This document shows positions 20,849-31,100 of a DNA stretch of 64,000 nt, piece by piece. This DNA is from [Phialemoniopsis] sp. UDSM-2020 (Eukaryota > Ascomycota > Sordariomycetes > Thyridiales > Thyridiaceae). Both the position numbers and the translations under genes were made by a program. The stretch lies in contig JAEILZ010000005.1 of the NCBI GenBank assembly GCA_018873225.1, positions 2,046,001 to 2,110,000 of the forward strand, written 5' to 3'. Below the pieces are notes generated by a model. It made no database searches. It had not been told where the DNA came from and saw nothing but the letters and a program-made list of their open reading frames with translations. Numbering within the stretch: position 1 is the first letter of the stretch; every line of letters begins with the position of its first letter.

Positions 20849-22669
20849 TCATTCCAGCGTGTCAGCCACATCCTCCCACTCGCTGATATATTCTAGTCTC
20901 TGCCTCCAGTTACGTCCCACGGGGTGTATGTCATCGACAGCTGCTCGCGATATGGGCCGGCTCAGGTTCTCCACCTTGGCTGGTGACTGCGCCGGTTGGC
21001 GGCCAAGCAGCGACCACAGCCGCTTCTCCTCGCCATAGCTCACGTGGCGGTCCAGGGTGTCGGCGTAGTCTTCTTGCTCCCGTTCGGCGGCGATGCGGGA
21101 TATCAAGGCCTTCCGTGCCCTGTGCGTATCTGGGTAGCCGAGGGCCGAGTACTCGGTGACTTCTTGGGCTTCGAGGCGGACTCCCAAGTCATTCCTTTCT
21201 CCATCGGAGTGACTTGCCTCGCCTTCATTGTATATATTCATGGTTTCTTGTTTGACGAGAGTTTCGAGGTCGAGCGAGGAGTTTACGGATTCTAGGTCTG
21301 ACGGTGGCGAGTCAGGCTCGTCTTCTTCTTCTGGCCTGGAGGACTGCATGTCTTCTTTCGATCCTGCCAGTGCTTGTTCCACTGCTGTGTAGAGCATTGG
21401 TTCTTGGACTTCGTCGTGCGCGGGTATTTCGTCATCATAGACATCAAGCTTCAATCGCCTGGCGCATCCCGTCCAAAACTCTTGGGCGTCAGTCTTCAAG
21501 CCCAGGGACACTACTGCTGCTTCAACATCCTTCTTTCGTACAAGATCACGGGTCCACGGCATGACGGCTTTCTTAGACCTGATGCGTGACATACTGATGT
21601 ACATAGCCGCCGACATGAGGCGCCTCGTAATGGACAGCGCAAGCGAGTAAAAGTCCTCGAGAGCCGTAGTCCGAATCGAAGGCGGCTCGCCGGCTATGCT
21701 CTGCCAGTTCCCTTCGTCGTAGTTTGCATTCATGAAGAGGCGCTCGGAGAGGGACAGCCAGTTCTCCACGCGGAATAGCTCGGCCGACCGAAGGCCGCCA
21801 CCTTGCTTCGCGGCCCCGCCGTCGTCAAAGACGCGGCAGTTCCGGGGCGTGACGAGCCAGTCGGCGCCCCGGCTGGCCCACTTTTGCTGCTCGAGCCCTT
21901 CCTCGTGGGCCTCCTGCCGTAGAGCCACGGCGTCGGCCGCCTCATCCAGGGCGTGGCAGCACTCGACGCTCAGCTCGACGGCGGCGGGGTAATCCGACAT
22001 GACCAAAGGGTCGAGCTCCCCGGCCGCGCGCCGCGCGTCGAGCGCGTCGCCGAGCAGGCCGAGATACTGCCTGACCTCGAGCTCGCCCTTTGTGCGTACG
22101 TGGCGCGCAATTCCGGGAGTGTCGTCTCGGCCCAGGCGCGCGAGGGCCTCGAAGAAGACCTCCTTCTCGGCGGCGGTCCAGTACGAGAGGCCGAGCTGCG
22201 AGGGGGTCAGCTCGGGTTGCTGCTGGCTGGACAGTCCAGGGGGGGGGGCGGCGATGTATCGCGCTGCGGCGTCTTCGATGTCGCTGTTGAGGAGGGCGAG
22301 GTAGGCGTGGTTGAAGACGCCTCTCTGCCGCTTCAGGGGCGGCTGTGGGGGCACGGTGTCCGATGCGAGGCGTTTGCGCGGTGATGAGAGGATGAGTGCG
22401 TCTTGTTCATAGTCTTCATCTTGGTGTTCGTGTGGCACTATATCGTCTGGCTCAGCCTCTGCCGGCTGCCCTTCTGACGACTTGTCAGAGGGCTCGTAGA
22501 CGCTGCCGTCCGAGGCTGGCTCCTCGGGGACGAAGCGAGCGCCGTCGTCACTCGAGCTGCTGGGGTAGTGAAAGCTGGGCGGTGAGCCAGAGCTTTCAGG
22601 CGATGGCGGCCCCTGGGTTTCCTCCGGTGGTGATCCCTCTCGATCCTCTGGTGATATGTCCGAGGCCAT
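20849..22669 (-). CDS. RRN5: RNA polymerase I upstream activation factor Rrn5-like, SANT/Myb domain
   Basis: A 606-aa single-exon protein that resembles fungal Rrn5, the SANT-domain subunit of the upstream activation factor that recruits Pol I to rDNA promoters. Residues 1-105 are acidic and Ser/Pro-rich. The key segment is about residues 158-205, starting LTPSQLGLSYWTAAEKEVFF and running through ALARLGRDDTPGIARHVRTK to ELEVRQYLGLL. This is a Myb/SANT three-helix pattern with the Trp at the start of helix 1 and an LGRD turn, as in Rrn5 homologues. A second conserved-looking block follows (ENWLSLSERLFMN to MPWTRDLVRKKDVEAAV, about 300-390). The rest is acidic and disordered. Other SANT proteins are possible; I rest the name mainly on the SANT motif and the segment after it. 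Confidence 0.65.
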   Translation of the reverse strand: MASDISPEDREGSPPEETQGPPSPESSGSPPSFHYPSSSSDDGARFVPEEPASDGSVYEPSDKSSEGQPAEAEPDDIVPHEHQDEDYEQDALILSSPRKRLASDTVPPQPPLKRQRGVFNHAYLALLNSDIEDAAARYIAAPPPGLSSQQQPELTPSQLGLSYWTAAEKEVFFEALARLGRDDTPGIARHVRTKGELEVRQYLGLLGDALDARRAAGELDPLVMSDYPAAVELSVECCHALDEAADAVALRQEAHEEGLEQQKWASRGADWLVTPRNCRVFDDGGAAKQGGGLRSAELFRVENWLSLSERLFMNANYDEGNWQSIAGEPPSIRTTALEDFYSLALSITRRLMSAAMYISMSRIRSKKAVMPWTRDLVRKKDVEAAVVSLGLKTDAQEFWTGCARRLKLDVYDDEIPAHDEVQEPMLYTAVEQALAGSKEDMQSSRPEEEDEPDSPPSDLESVNSSLDLETLVKQETMNIYNEGEASHSDGERNDLGVRLEAQEVTEYSALGYPDTHRARKALISRIAAEREQEDYADTLDRHVSYGEEKRLWSLLGRQPAQSPAKVENLSRPISRAAVDDIHPVGRNWRQRLEYISEWEDVADTLE

Positions 22670-23148
22670 GGCTACTTGGACTCGTAACCAGATTTGTGAC
22701 GCTTGCCGTCTGTGCCCAGTCGACGCTTCATTGCTTTCCTGATGATCATCACCTCGCGCTCAGATTGAATCGCAGTGCCGAGGAACCCGTGACTATCGGC
22801 ATTGCTTGTTGCGATCGCGGGATAAGTCTTTCTCAATTCACTCCAGTGAACTTCTTTGAAAGACTGGTGAAGAGGTCAAACAAGGCTTCTGCAATTTGAA
22901 GGCCCAATCAAATCGAAGTTTCGAAGTTGACTGCCGCCGGAGATCAATGAATCCCGGCATATGCGGCGCCTGTTTACCAAACTTTTTAGCGGGGCTAGTA
23001 CACCAGCAACGTCGGTCGATCCACTACAATGGGACCGGACCCGGTGACCCAACTTACTCATTTCATGGACGGTGGTGCATCGGATTGTGAACCTTGAGAA
23101 TCAAATGGCCATCTTGAAGGTCCCATATGCTCTCATTGAATACCATCC
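22670..23148. promoter_or_regulatory. Divergent promoter region (Rrn5-like / Irc3-like)
   Basis: A 479-bp span between divergent starts; both promoters must lie here. I see no gene and no site I can name. Confidence 0.5.
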
Positions 23149-25146
23149 ATGTGGCTACCATGGAAAAGCAGCCTCATGAGACGCGTCTATAGGCCAACAT
23201 TAACTTTGCGTACCCTGGCCAAGCCCATATCGAGAGCATTGCCACCTCAATCAAGGAGATGGATCTCGACAGACGCATCAACCTCCCCCGAAACGCTTCC
23301 CAAGATACTCCTTCGTGACTATCAGGAAGAATGTATACAGTCGGTTCTCAACTCGCTGGCGAACGGGCACAAGCGGCTCGGCATATCCCTCGCCACTGGT
23401 GCTGGCAAGACGGTCATTTTCACCCAGCTGATAGACCGAGTACGACCAGTGTCGCCGTCAGCGACACAGACCCTTATTCTCGCTCACAGGCGAGAGTTGG
23501 TCGAGCAGGCCGCTCGTCACTGTAACCGTGCCTATCCGGACAAGTCGGTCGATATTGAAATGGGCTCATCTCATGCTTCAGGGGCGGCCGACATCACGGT
23601 CGCCAGTGTCCAATCCATCACTTCTGGAGATCGCATCGCAAAATTCGATCCAAGCCGCTTCAAGCTTGTCCTTGTCGACGAGGCCCATCATATAGTAGCT
23701 CCGGGTTATCTACGGACCTTAGGGCATTTCGGGCTCGAGAGCAAGCGAAAGGACTCACCACATTTAATTGGTGTCTCTGCCACCTTTTCGCGGTTCGATG
23801 GTCTCCGGCTTGGGACGGCAATCGATGAGATTGTCTACCATAGAGACTACGTCGACATGATCAGAGATAGCTGGCTGTCTGACGTGACCTTTACGACTGT
23901 CGAGTCATCCGCCGATATCTCCCAGGTCAAGAGCCAAGGCGACTTCAACTCTGCCCAGCTTTCGAGAGCAGTCAACACAGACCAGGTCAACGAAATAACT
24001 GTGCGAAGCTGGATGGCCAAGGCCAAGGGGCGAAAGTCAACCTTGGTCTTTTGTGTGGACCTTGCACACGTGGCCGGCTTGACCCAGAAGTTTAGAGAGT
24101 ACGGTGTTGACGCGCGCTTCGTCACTGGCGACACGCACAAGGTGGAGAGGAGTGAGTGTCTTGATGCCTTCAAAAGGGGAGACTTTCCAGTGCTTGTCAA
24201 CTGTGGCGTCTTCACGGAAGGAACAGACATTCCGAACATCGACTGTGTAATCCTGGCTCGCCCGACCAAGTCCAGGAACCTGCTAGTTCAGATGATTGGG
24301 CGAGGAATGAGGCTACATCCTGGCAAAGGTGATTGCCATGTCATAGATATGGTGTCGAGTCTTGAGACCGGTATCGTCACTACCCCTACCTTGTTCGGGC
24401 TGGACCCGGGCGAGCTGATCAACAACGCCTCGGTTGACGAACTGCGGGATATGAAGGCTCGAAAGACGGCGGAGAAAGATAGGGAAGCCCAAGCATACAG
24501 CAGTCCTCAGACGGGTGGATTTGTCGACGCGAAAACAATCACATTTACCGAGTATAACTCTGTCATGGATCTCATTGCCGATACCTCGGATGAGAAACAC
24601 ATTAGAGCCATTAGCCAGTATGCGTGGGTTGGGGTCGGGTCGGAAAAGTATATCTTGGCTGGACCTACGGGAACCTACCTGAGGTTGGAGCGCGCCCCTG
24701 AGGCTTCAACAACCGCCGCGCCCTTTCGAGTCTACGAAGTACGAGCGTTGCCACCGGGCGCGGCCAAGTCGCCCTTTGCGGCACCACGAGAGATCGCCAA
24801 GGCGGCGACGTTCAGCGATGCGGTGCACGGCGGTGACAAGTATGCCTCCGAGATCTTCCCCCATACGTTTGTGTCGAGGTCCCAACATTGGCGCAATGGC
24901 CCACCCACTCCTGGGCAGTTGAAGTTTCTGAACAAGCTGCGGGGCAAAGCAGAGGAATTGAAAGAGGGGGGTGTTACCAAAGGCCAGGCTATGGACATGA
25001 TCACCAAGCTCAAGCACGGCGCACGAGGCCGGTTCGCTGGTATGGAAGCCGACAGGCGGCGGAGAGAGAAGCAAAGTATGGTTTTGGAGCGAGAACAAGC
25101 TCGGAGACTAGGAGAGAACATCACTGTTGGACCTGTGGTGGCATAG
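23149..25146 (+). CDS. IRC3: Mitochondrial superfamily 2 helicase Irc3
   Basis: A 665-aa single-exon SF2 helicase matching Irc3, which unwinds branched DNA and supports mitochondrial genome maintenance in yeast. The first 45 residues are rich in Arg, Leu and Ser without acidic residues and end at RRWISTDAS, fitting import into mitochondria. The helicase motifs appear in order: Q-like LRDYQEECI (about 57), motif I ATGAGKT (about 81), motif Ia AHRREL, motif II DEAH in LVLVDEAHHIV (about 177), motif III SAT in GVSATFSRFDG (about 210), motif V NCGVFTEGTDIPN, and motif VI QMIGRGMRLHPG (about 382). The C-terminal 200 residues are the less conserved Irc3 extension. A Met nine codons in (MRRVYRP) is an equally good start. 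Confidence 0.92.
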   Translation: MWLPWKSSLMRRVYRPTLTLRTLAKPISRALPPQSRRWISTDASTSPETLPKILLRDYQEECIQSVLNSLANGHKRLGISLATGAGKTVIFTQLIDRVRPVSPSATQTLILAHRRELVEQAARHCNRAYPDKSVDIEMGSSHASGAADITVASVQSITSGDRIAKFDPSRFKLVLVDEAHHIVAPGYLRTLGHFGLESKRKDSPHLIGVSATFSRFDGLRLGTAIDEIVYHRDYVDMIRDSWLSDVTFTTVESSADISQVKSQGDFNSAQLSRAVNTDQVNEITVRSWMAKAKGRKSTLVFCVDLAHVAGLTQKFREYGVDARFVTGDTHKVERSECLDAFKRGDFPVLVNCGVFTEGTDIPNIDCVILARPTKSRNLLVQMIGRGMRLHPGKGDCHVIDMVSSLETGIVTTPTLFGLDPGELINNASVDELRDMKARKTAEKDREAQAYSSPQTGGFVDAKTITFTEYNSVMDLIADTSDEKHIRAISQYAWVGVGSEKYILAGPTGTYLRLERAPEASTTAAPFRVYEVRALPPGAAKSPFAAPREIAKAATFSDAVHGGDKYASEIFPHTFVSRSQHWRNGPPTPGQLKFLNKLRGKAEELKEGGVTKGQAMDMITKLKHGARGRFAGMEADRRRREKQSMVLEREQARRLGENITVGPVVA

Positions 25147-25884
25147 GTTGGGAATGACTGACAGCAAATGTATTTTAAAGAGACTCGCACGATACCCTGG
25201 ATACATAAAAGTATACCAATTCCACCCTTTGCTATCACTTGGGTCCACCAACTCTACCACTCAAGCCTTGCATGTCAAAACACTCTTCATTTGACTATGA
25301 TAGTGTAGAATTTCAACATGGGCATGTTTTGCGACTGAACTCGAGGTCAAGGTGATGAGGAATGCCAATGTGGCTGGCCATGGTGAAGTAGAAGTTGTTG
25401 CTTTGAAGATTGGACTACTTGTGGCAGCATTCTCAGGCTCGAATAGAAGCGGAACTTGATATTGAAAGGGTTTCTGGTTGTCAACAACTATAATACTTTC
25501 AAAAGCTTGGTTGCTCATGATTCCCTGGTGTAGTGAATGTTTATTTTCCAAAGAGTGACAGTCCAGCCTGGTCGCGCCTGCCCTCGCCCCCTGACGCATG
25601 GGGACCCCTTTCATTCACTATCACTTTCACTTTCACTTTCACTTTGCTGTCAACAAACCGGCCGGCCTCATGATCACCCTGCGCTCACTTTACCAACTTC
25701 TCAGAGTAGGCTTATACTTCTGCTTAATGAAGTGTAGAAGTCCCTTTCCATAAAAAGGACTACCTGGTTCATTAATGAGCGCACACCTCATGCGTCTGCT
25801 TGTTCTTCATCATTGTCAGTCATCCCATCTCTCATCTTCCTCAGCCACCACCATTCCTGAAGATCACCAACTTCATTTGATATC
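25147..25884. promoter_or_regulatory. Intergenic region upstream of the 25885 gene
   Basis: This 738-bp span holds the 3' UTR of the helicase and the promoter of the next gene. A 117-aa minus-strand frame at 25261-25614 has no domain and is not called. A hexanucleotide repeat sits at 25621-25644. Confidence 0.5.
25621..25644 (+). repeat. (TCACTT)4 tandem repeat
   Basis: Four perfect head-to-tail TCACTT units, with a near copy just before them, about 240 bp upstream of the 25885 start codon. Confidence 0.95.
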
Positions 25885-27816
25885 ATGGATGATGATGAGG
25901 TTCAAGAGATACCCCCAAACCTCCGGGTTGGCATCCGGCCCGTTACCCGACTGAACGATCCTCGAAGTGCTCCAGGTTACCTTGAAGCGCCGTCACAGTC
26001 TACCTTTCGCAACCATCTTCTTACTCATTCATCAATGCCTGACCCTACTTCGATGTACCTTAGGCTTCTCCAACAACAGTCTGTAGCATCCTCTGTGAGC
26101 TATCAGACGTTATCCTTAGCAGAATCTCGCCCGATCCAAAACCCAGAGCTCGCCCTAGGTCGACTTCATGGCACCTCTGAGCGGTGTGCAACAAACAAGA
26201 CTCATGTTTCTCCTGTTTTTACCGTTTCGCCCCTTTCTCCCACGACACGATCACAGCCTATCACAATTGGCAATGGCTATGCTGCGTATGAAGTGAGCCC
26301 TGAGTCCTTTGCAGCACCGATTTTCACTCGCCCGCAGCATGAAGAGTCCACACCACACACAGATGCTGCATCCTGGGTTGACTACATCACACCGACACAA
26401 CGACATCTTAATCAGTTCGCATTTCCTGCACCAGATGGAGACCCTCCACGCAAGAAACAAGGCGCAGAGGAGGCCATGACAGCATGTTTCCCACCAAGAG
26501 TGGTGAACCCGGCTACTCGGACAGTGGAATCCGAATTTCTCCCAGCAGCTCCTCGTAGGACAGGCATAGATGCTTGGCCTCTGGTGGTTTACAATGAGAT
26601 GGAATGCAGAAAGTTTATCGACTATGCAAAGAAGGAAAACGCCTCCAGATTACAGATCTACGGCCCCGCGCATATGCAAAGCGCTGAATATCACCAGCTG
26701 AGAATGCAAATCACCGATCTGAATGGCGAGAGAAGCCGTCGCCGGCCCCGAATCTCTGGACCGAAATACAAGGAGCTCAAAGACAAGTTTAGAAAGCAGT
26801 TGGCTCCCTTGAAAGGCACTCTGACGTCCCTGGCCAACGAGCTCTGGTTCAGGAAGATGGAGAGGGATGCCCTGATCACCGAAATTTTTCAGTGGGAGCC
26901 ATTTGGCGATGCGATCGTCATTCGCCAACCAGAACCTCCATACATACCCAAGGAGAAGCCGAAGGCCTTGCCTCGTGACCCATTCAACGAGTCAATTCGC
27001 GACCCAGAGGATCCATCGCCGGTCCGCCGTCCGGCTGCATCAGCCAACAACCCAGTTGGACTCACTTTCATGGGAACGGCCTTTGAGCACCTAGCAATCC
27101 GCCAGGAAGAGGAAGAGGAGTCTACTCCAGAATTAGGACCTTCAAAATGGGAGACGCTGATGGTGCCGGAGTGGTTCGGGCTTTTGGAAGACAAAGAATG
27201 TCTCCTCCTTCTCGAAGAGGGCCACCGGCAGAGATACAACGAGTTACTCAACATCCTTTGGCAGCTTGAGAAGAACCTCGAACACGAAAAGATCACACCA
27301 CAGGCGAATAAGAAGAAAGACTGGGACAAGCAATTCCACGACGCTGACCCTCGATGGGAGAAGCCATGGCAACAGAAAAGGGGCGGCTGGTGGAAATGCC
27401 GTTCGGAGCCGGGCGCGCCCCAAATCGAGAGGGAATGCGTGGCATGTCACTCTCCTGCCTCTGACCCGGACGAGAATGAAGGGGAATCGAAGCTCCCCAC
27501 TGTCTTGCCTATTGGCCATTACGAAAATCTCCCCAACACCACGGATTGGTCGACCCAAGACCAGTACGACTGGATCTGGACTCAGATCGACCTGTGTCAA
27601 GGTGTCATCGGCAACCGTGACAAGCGCAAAGCACTCGCTCAACGTCGACTCGAGCGCAAGGATGTCGATACTCTGATGCAGTATCCAAATTGGAAATGGC
27701 GAGCTGGCTTTTGCGACAACCCAGCATGGCAGATGCCACGCCTCAGAGGCCCCTTCCAGAACAAGCGAAAGATCCTGAGACTCGAAATCGACTCAGATAC
27801 CTGTGACAGACCATGA
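25885..27816 (+). CDS. Protein of unknown function with a basic/helical middle domain
   Basis: A 643-aa single-exon protein that I do not recognise. The first 210 residues are Pro/Ser/Thr-rich and probably disordered, beginning MDDDEVQEIPPNLRVGIRP. From about 230 the sequence becomes structured: WPLVVYNEMECRKFIDYAKK, a basic stretch (GERSRRRPRISGPKYKELKD, about 280-299) and helical KLAPLK-type segments to about 335, then a Pro-rich linker. The C-terminal half has many conserved-looking Trp residues (WETLMVPEWFGLLEDKECLL; QKRGGWWKCRSEPGAP; IWTQIDLCQGVIGNRDKRKA; YPNWKWRAGFCDNPAWQMPR). A single CVACH lies near residue 519, but there is nothing else heme- or zinc-like around it. No enzyme motif is visible. 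Ordinary codon use and a clean long frame support a real gene. Confidence 0.75.
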   Translation: MDDDEVQEIPPNLRVGIRPVTRLNDPRSAPGYLEAPSQSTFRNHLLTHSSMPDPTSMYLRLLQQQSVASSVSYQTLSLAESRPIQNPELALGRLHGTSERCATNKTHVSPVFTVSPLSPTTRSQPITIGNGYAAYEVSPESFAAPIFTRPQHEESTPHTDAASWVDYITPTQRHLNQFAFPAPDGDPPRKKQGAEEAMTACFPPRVVNPATRTVESEFLPAAPRRTGIDAWPLVVYNEMECRKFIDYAKKENASRLQIYGPAHMQSAEYHQLRMQITDLNGERSRRRPRISGPKYKELKDKFRKQLAPLKGTLTSLANELWFRKMERDALITEIFQWEPFGDAIVIRQPEPPYIPKEKPKALPRDPFNESIRDPEDPSPVRRPAASANNPVGLTFMGTAFEHLAIRQEEEEESTPELGPSKWETLMVPEWFGLLEDKECLLLLEEGHRQRYNELLNILWQLEKNLEHEKITPQANKKKDWDKQFHDADPRWEKPWQQKRGGWWKCRSEPGAPQIERECVACHSPASDPDENEGESKLPTVLPIGHYENLPNTTDWSTQDQYDWIWTQIDLCQGVIGNRDKRKALAQRRLERKDVDTLMQYPNWKWRAGFCDNPAWQMPRLRGPFQNKRKILRLEIDSDTCDRP

Positions 27817-28165
27817 TTTGTCTGGTGCAGCCACACCCCCCTTTTACCCTATCCTGGTCAACAATTTGGACCAGGTGGATGTCAGGAAGGATTTCAGGAC
27901 AAACGTTGGAACGTGAACAAGCTCTTACCATAAAGGGTTGATAGGGATAACCAGCGGCTGCGTTGATTTGAAGAAGGTTTAGCATGTTCAGCCAGTATGG
28001 GCTATTTCATGCAGTAATAGTAATCAGTAATGCGATGATACCAATGTTTGTGTGCACCAGAAGTCAGAAAGGAGCAACCTCCTTCTAATTTAGTCTTGAA
28101 TTCTACAATAACCTCATATCCATCACAGAGCTGTACAAGGTCCTGTAAACATGCATAGTACAAAT
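27817..28165. other. Convergent 3' intergenic region
   Basis: A 349-bp span between two converging genes, expected to hold both 3' UTRs. I see no gene. Confidence 0.5.
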
Positions 28166-31100
28166 TCAGTGACCACTTCCAAAAAGCTCGTCCTTCCTCG
28201 TCCTCCGCTCCCACACTATGACCCCGTCGCTCCGCCGCTTAAAGTACAGCACTCGGTGCTGCGGGATGAACTCCTCGTCCGTCTGCTCGCTCTTCCACTG
28301 CTCCAGGGGCTTCTCCCTCGCGCCGGTGAACCGGTCTTCGTAGCCGACGATGTAGTCGCTGCTGTCCAGGTGCGGGTCCCAGCGCAGACGGCTGAGCACG
28401 TCGAGCGCGGACCGCAGCTTGCCGGCGCCTTCGTGACGGGGGACAACGACGTTGGCAGTGCTTTTCTTGTTGCTACCCTTCTTGCCCTTCTTGGCACCTC
28501 GTGCTTCGTCCTCGGCCTTGGAGTCGTTCAGGTCGTCTTCCTCCCCCGTGCCTACGTCTTCCTCCTCCTCCTCATCGTCTTCCTCCTCATCGCCGGGCGT
28601 GTACTCGCCCCACTGGCGGTTGTCGACGGACAGCTCGCCCAGGTCGCCGCGCTTGACGACCTCGGCACTCATCCACTGGCACTTGGCGTCAAAGTACTTT
28701 TCGTCGCCGCGGATTTGCTCCTCGAACCGCCGCAACACCGTCTGCAGTGTGCCCGCCGCGACCTTGGCGTCCTCGCGCGTGGTCTCGACGTGTGCCGCGG
28801 GCTCCAGGCCGATGAGGTAGCAGCCCTGGTAGTCCCGGCTGCCTTCTTCTTCTGTCAGGGAGTCGGCTGTGTCGGCGTCCTCGGCGCTCACGAAGCGGGC
28901 GGGCCAGACGCGCGCGTGCACGTCTGGCAGGCGGCGCTGGAGGTCGACGAGGACCATGACGCAGCGCGACTCGAGCCAGCCGACGAAGGAGGCGCCGCGG
29001 GACGGCGTGATGCCCCAGTACTGTACATCGATCTTGACGTAGGTCTTGTACGCCTTTGTGAAGTGGGTGGCGCCGGCGGTGTCGAGAAGGGACGGCGACG
29101 GGGAGCTGCCACCGCAGAGGAACTGGGACCACGTCATGCCCTCTTCGGACAGAAGGCGGTCGGCGCGCCTGAACTCCTCGGCGATGGTGTGGACCGAGGG
29201 GATGGACGCCGTGTGGCTGGTGTTGAGGGCAGGAGGGAAGTAGCCCAGGATGGCCAGAGGTTCTCGCGAGGTGCGAGTGTACTGGAGGCGTTGCTTGTGG
29301 AACAAGGGGTCAAAGGCGATCTTGTTTCTCCAGTCAAAGCCGGCATAGTGGTGGAAGAAAGTGCTCAGTATGTCCGGGACAGTGACAGGGCCGGTGCTGT
29401 CGCGGGCTAGCATCTTGCAGACGCGAACAAGAAGCACCGAAACTTGGATGCCGCCAAGGTAGCCAAACTTGGCCGAGTAAATGCCCCGGGACTTCGCCCA
29501 GGTCTTGATGAACCTGTGTGCGGTACGGAACTTGGCTAGGTCCGGAACGGAGCGCTGGATATAGTCCATGTCCCGGGCCGCCTTCAGCTTTGACAGTGTC
29601 TGCGTAGAAAGGGTGAAGACTGGGTGGGAAGACGGCAGCTTGAGTACAGTCGGCCAGTTCTCCGCAATGGCAGTTGCAGGGCAATACTGCAGGTCCATCT
29701 TGACGCCTTGGACTTCGAGCTCGAGCATGGTGCCCGTATTTGCTCTCACGCGCCGCAGGATCTTGACTCCCCGATCTGCAGCCTTCCGAAGCCGCTGGAT
29801 AGCCAGGGCGAAGAATGTCTGGGAGCTGTAAGGGCCGATGCAGAGGCAATCTATGTCAGAGTTGGACGTCCATACGCCCAGGCCGTATGATCCGCAAGGT
29901 ACAAGAATCAGTGACTGCTTCAGCCGATTAGGGGCCGTATTGTCTGACGCAGTGGCGGTGGAGTTCTCTAGGATTATGCTCCTCAAAAGTACCAGGACGT
30001 TTTTCCTTTGGAACACCTCCTCCTCGGATGGGAACACGTCGAGCTGGGAAAGGGTCTCATCTAGCTGAGATGGACTAGCGAGACTTTCTGGAGCTGGTCG
30101 AGGCACAATTGGAACGACAAGACTATCTATCTCGTCGGACAATTTGTGAGACGGACCGTTCCCAATCGTCAATGCACATCGTACACCCCAATGATCGCTA
30201 GCAAATGACTCCTCTAACTCGCTGTCTTCGTCGTCGTCTGTGGGCAAGGTTTCCATGAGTAAGCCGAATTTGTTGAACCTGGATATCCGGAGTAGGTTCT
30301 CTCCCTTGACAAGAATCCGGTCATAACGCTGAGGGCGGTTGTTGAAGCCGCTACCGACAATCTTGGTAGCAAGAATATTGACGGTAGGATCGAAAGTTGC
30401 ACCCTGTTCGCCCTCAAAGACCTCGTCCGTGTCCGACGAATCGCCGTGTTCTAGTCGTGCAGTGCTCCAAGCGTCGACAAATCCGAATTCCCGAAACTTG
30501 TCATCAAAACTGGCAAGGTACGAGGAAGTCAAGGGAGAGATCGCTTTCTTCTTTAGAGCTGCGTCAATGGTGAACGAGGAAGTTGACAGGTTGAAGTCAC
30601 CAGCCAGAATCCAAGGGTTCTCCGGGTATGCCTTCTTGAGGTAGTTGAGAATGCGCTGTAACTCGATCTTTTTGTTTGACACAGAGCCGTCCGTCAAGCC
30701 GCAAGTGAGGTGCACCGAGGCAAGGATAACGGGAGTGAAATCCATATCGTCTCGGATGCCAATGTCTTTGAAACGGACAACGACAGAGCCTTTGTGCTTT
30801 CGCTTGAACGACACCCATTCCCAGTCAAACGCCCATTTGCTCAGAACAACAATATTGAGCAAGCTCGGGAGGGGTTGGATGTCTGGCTGTGCGGGAGGGC
30901 CATGGGACACAAAAGGGTAGGCGTCCCGTACATCCTCGTTGTCGAGCAAGTGGGAGAGAAAGTCATCAGTGACCTCCTGAAGCACAATTGCATCCGCTGC
31001 TGCGTTGTCGGCGAGGATGTTCTTCATCAAGAGAGGGTATCGTACGCGCGAGACCGGCCAGGTGAACTCTGCCAGGACGTTGTAGCTGGCGACGACAAAC

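Noticed and set aside
25261..25614. 117-aa minus-strand frame between the Irc3-like gene and the 25885 gene
   Set aside because: It has no domain, no splice context and no clear start; possible as a small gene but unsupported.
27438..27452. CVACH, a possible heme c motif, in the 25885 protein
   Set aside because: It is single, there is no signal peptide or other cytochrome feature, and the setting is polar.
28151..29410. 419-aa plus-strand open frame antisense to the RNA-repair gene
   Set aside because: It is Leu/Val/Gly/Ala/Arg-rich without a domain, and the opposite strand codes for a clear protein; it is a by-product of GC-rich codons.
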